In this document: positions 62,462 through 64,000 of the stretch, piece by piece
How positions within the stretch are numbered: position 1 is the stretch's first letter
Layout: each line of letters opens with the position of its first letter
DNA from: Lacinutrix venerupis
GTDB lineage: Bacteria; Bacteroidota; Bacteroidia; Flavobacteriales; Flavobacteriaceae
Direction of reading: 5' to 3'
Length of the DNA stretch: 64,000 nucleotides
Assembly (NCBI RefSeq): GCF_003663945.1
Contig: NZ_RCCH01000004.1
Location: 186,001 to 250,000, forward strand
Position numbers and translations under genes: made by a program
The notes under the pieces: generated by a model
Database searches by the model: none
Told to the model about the DNA's origin: nothing
The model's input: the letters and a program-made list of their open reading frames with translations, nothing else

Positions 62462-62491
62462 CAAAAGTAGTGTATTTCTTCAAAAAAACAA
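62462..62491 (-). promoter_or_regulatory. Promoter of ndk
   Basis: On the minus strand TTG (complement of 62489-62491), 19-nt spacer, TACTTTTG (complement of 62462-62469), 23 nt before the ndk start. Confidence 0.68.
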
Positions 62492-62528
62492 GAGTAATCC
62501 ATACTAAAATATTGTATATTCGCGACCT

Positions 62529-63548
62529 ATGACTACACAAGATATTCTGGAGATAAAAACGCTTCTTGCTACTCCAAAAAAAATTGCAATTATACCTCAT
62601 AAAAACCCAGATGGAGATGCTATTGGCTCTACTTTAGGGCTTTTACAATATTTGTTACAATTAAACCATAATGCAAAAGTTATTGCTCCAAATGATTTTC
62701 CAGATTTTTTAAAATGGCTACCAAAAGTAGAGACTATAGAAATTCATGAAACCGAAAAAGAAAAAACAGAAGCTTTTATAAATGAAGCAGACATAATTTT
62801 TACTTTAGATTTTAATGCTTTTCATAGAACTGGAAACATGGAAGCGCTCTTAGCTAATAGTAAAGGTTTAAAAATAATGATAGATCACCATCAACAACCA
62901 GACGATTATGCTAAATATATGTTTAGCGATGTATCTATGAGTTCTACTTGCGAGATGGTATATCACTTTATAGATAAATTAAATGCTTTAGATAAGTTAA
63001 ATAATAATATAGCAACTTGCCTTTATGTTGGTATTATGACAGATACTGGTTCGTTTAGATTTCGCTCTACAACCAGTACTACACATAGAATTATTGCTAA
63101 TTTAATAGATAAAGGTGCCGATAATACACTAATACATAACAACGTTTACGATACTAATAGCTATAATCGTTTACAACTACTAGGTCGTGCTCTAAGTAAT
63201 TTAAAAGTTCTACCAGAGTATAGAACTGCTTACATTACACTTTCTCAACAAGAGCTTCGTGACTTAGATTATAAAAAAGGAGACACCGAAGGATTTGTAA
63301 ATTATGCTTTATCTTTAAACAAAACCGTATTAGCTGCTATTTTTATTGAAGACAAAAATCAAGGCATTATTAAAATATCTTTAAGATCTAAAGGCGATTT
63401 TTCTGTAAACGAAATGTCTCGTGCACACTTTGAAGGAGGAGGACATACTAATGCTGCTGGTGGAAAAAGCGACACCTCTTTAGAATCTACTGTTGAAAAA
63501 TTTATTAGTATATTACCTGCTTATAGTAAAGCTCTAAATAATGAATAA
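62529..63548 (+). CDS. DHH-family phosphoesterase (NrnA-like oligoribonuclease / PAP phosphatase)
   Basis: The 339-residue enzyme has a DHH domain (IIPHKNPDGDAIGSTLGLLQ, IIFTLDFNAFHRTG, IMIDHHQQPDD; metal ligands in DGD and DHH) and a C-terminal DHHA1 domain (SLRSKGDFSVNEMSRAHFEG, then GGHTNAAGGKSD). NrnA-type enzymes degrade short RNA oligonucleotides and may remove the 3'-phosphate of PAP. Divergent from ndk. The next gene, gldI, overlaps its end by 8 bp. Confidence 0.93.
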   Translation: MTTQDILEIKTLLATPKKIAIIPHKNPDGDAIGSTLGLLQYLLQLNHNAKVIAPNDFPDFLKWLPKVETIEIHETEKEKTEAFINEADIIFTLDFNAFHRTGNMEALLANSKGLKIMIDHHQQPDDYAKYMFSDVSMSSTCEMVYHFIDKLNALDKLNNNIATCLYVGIMTDTGSFRFRSTTSTTHRIIANLIDKGADNTLIHNNVYDTNSYNRLQLLGRALSNLKVLPEYRTAYITLSQQELRDLDYKKGDTEGFVNYALSLNKTVLAAIFIEDKNQGIIKISLRSKGDFSVNEMSRAHFEGGGHTNAAGGKSDTSLESTVEKFISILPAYSKALNNE

Positions 63549-64000
63549 ACTTTTGCTTACATGCTTTATTTTTATAAGCTTATTTGCTTGTAAATCACCA
63601 GAAGCCAGAAAGCCAGAAACTGTAAAAACAGGCTCTTTTATTAAAGAATCTGCGATACGAAACAAAAAACTTTTAAAAGCTGAAGAAAAAGCTATCCAAA
63701 ATTATATTAAAGCTCATGATAGCATGCAATTTAAAGCTTCAGAATATGGTTTTTGGGTATCTAAGGATTCTGTAGTAGACACTACAAACTCAATGCCTCC
63801 TAAATTTGGAGATATTGTAAATTTCGATTTTAATCTTTCGGCATTAAATGGTCAAACTATTTATACTGCTTCAGAATTAAAAAATAGAAATTATGCTATG
63901 GATAAAGAGGAACTTTTTACAGGCTTAAGAGAAGGCCTAAAGTTAATGAAAGCTGGAGAAACATTTACTTTTATATTTCCTTCACAAAAAGCTTATGGCT
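63541..64000 (+). CDS. gldI: Gliding-motility lipoprotein GldI, FKBP-type peptidyl-prolyl isomerase (partial)
   Basis: The gene is cut by the right edge after 153 codons. It has a lipoprotein signal (LFAC, MNKLLLTCFIFISLFACKS), then a helical region (KAEEKAIQNYIKAHDSMQFK) and the start of an FKBP domain (KFGDIVNFDFNLSALNGQTI; GLREGLKLMKAGETFTFIFP; SQKAYG). These features match GldI, required for gliding motility and T9SS function in Flavobacterium johnsoniae. The start overlaps the DHH gene's stop by 8 bp. The C-terminal end of the isomerase domain is outside the window. Confidence 0.88.
   Translation, partial: MNKLLLTCFIFISLFACKSPEARKPETVKTGSFIKESAIRNKKLLKAEEKAIQNYIKAHDSMQFKASEYGFWVSKDSVVDTTNSMPPKFGDIVNFDFNLSALNGQTIYTASELKNRNYAMDKEELFTGLREGLKLMKAGETFTFIFPSQKAYG

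Noticed and set aside
1-64000. Novel defence, phage, transposon or CRISPR system
   Set aside because: No transposase, integrase, phage structural gene, repeat-spacer array, toxin-antitoxin pair or nuclease cluster was found; gene content is core flavobacterial.

Overview
The window is a low-GC (roughly one-third G+C by eye) chromosomal segment of a member of the Flavobacteriaceae (Bacteroidota), probably marine. The evidence is consistent across the window: Bacteroidota-type promoters (TTG-N18/19-TAnnTTTG), a T9SS C-terminal sorting domain, a gliding lipoprotein (GldI), an 1118-residue SecA, the rpmB-rpmG-DUF4295-ftsY cluster, and the parA-parB-DUF5683-dapB-lepB-WbqC block typical of this family. 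Genus was not determined. The window is gene-dense and almost entirely core chromosome. I see no phage, transposon, CRISPR array, rRNA or defence island.

Layout. 1-2363 (minus): end of an exopolysaccharide export operon (Wza-like lipoprotein and Wzc-like chain-length protein, cut by the window edge). 2418-9773 (plus): ABC-F ATPase, methyltransferase, cobalamin adenosyltransferase, a DUF2795 protein and SecA. 9852-11335: two uncharacterised genes, the second unusually AT-rich. 11449-14807 (minus): an M23 peptidase and an ECF sigma / membrane anti-sigma-like / repeat-bearing secreted protein operon. 14998-27465: DUF2911 protein, MeaB, LysE-type exporter, ArgS, TPR histidine kinase, CtlX, thioredoxin-like protein, RimO, a serine hydrolase lipoprotein and an FN3 lipoprotein. 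27496-32499 (minus): FtsY, a palindromic intergenic element, DUF4295-L33-L28, CinA, an Hpt protein, a FAH-family protein and an exonuclease. 32540-42864 (plus, apart from tRNA-Pro): glutaredoxin-like secreted protein, SDR, PQQ-type dehydrogenase with cytochrome c, Udk, FtsB-like protein, both methylmalonyl-CoA mutase subunits with a lipoprotein gene between them, and a secreted phosphatase. 42865-44322 (minus): CotH lipoprotein. 44562-50396 (plus): the parAB-dapB-lepB block. 50424-56955 (minus): EEP, two rhomboids, MutL, two small membrane proteins, RibH and a TPR protein. 57052-59267 (plus): RecF, a lipocalin-like lipoprotein, DUF721 and a cold-shock protein. 59353-64000: secreted M4 protease, Ndk, NrnA and partial GldI.

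Functional links. Cobalamin adenosyltransferase (5.1 kb), MeaB (15.7 kb) and the MutA/MutB pair (36.7-40.9 kb) together give an adenosylcobalamin-dependent methylmalonyl-CoA mutase with its cofactor supply and G-protein chaperone. SecA, FtsY and LepB cover export, membrane targeting and signal-peptide cleavage for the many lipoproteins and secreted enzymes here. ParA/ParB, RecF, MutL, the DciA-like DUF721 protein and the exonuclease cover DNA maintenance.

I did not find a convincing new multi-gene system. The best leads are the sigma/anti-sigma/tandem-repeat protein operon, a 35-codon CxxC ORF whose stop overlaps the start of a variant phosphatase, the His-tailed lipoprotein gene inside the mutase operon, the palindromic element before ftsY, and the orphan gene at 10421-11335.
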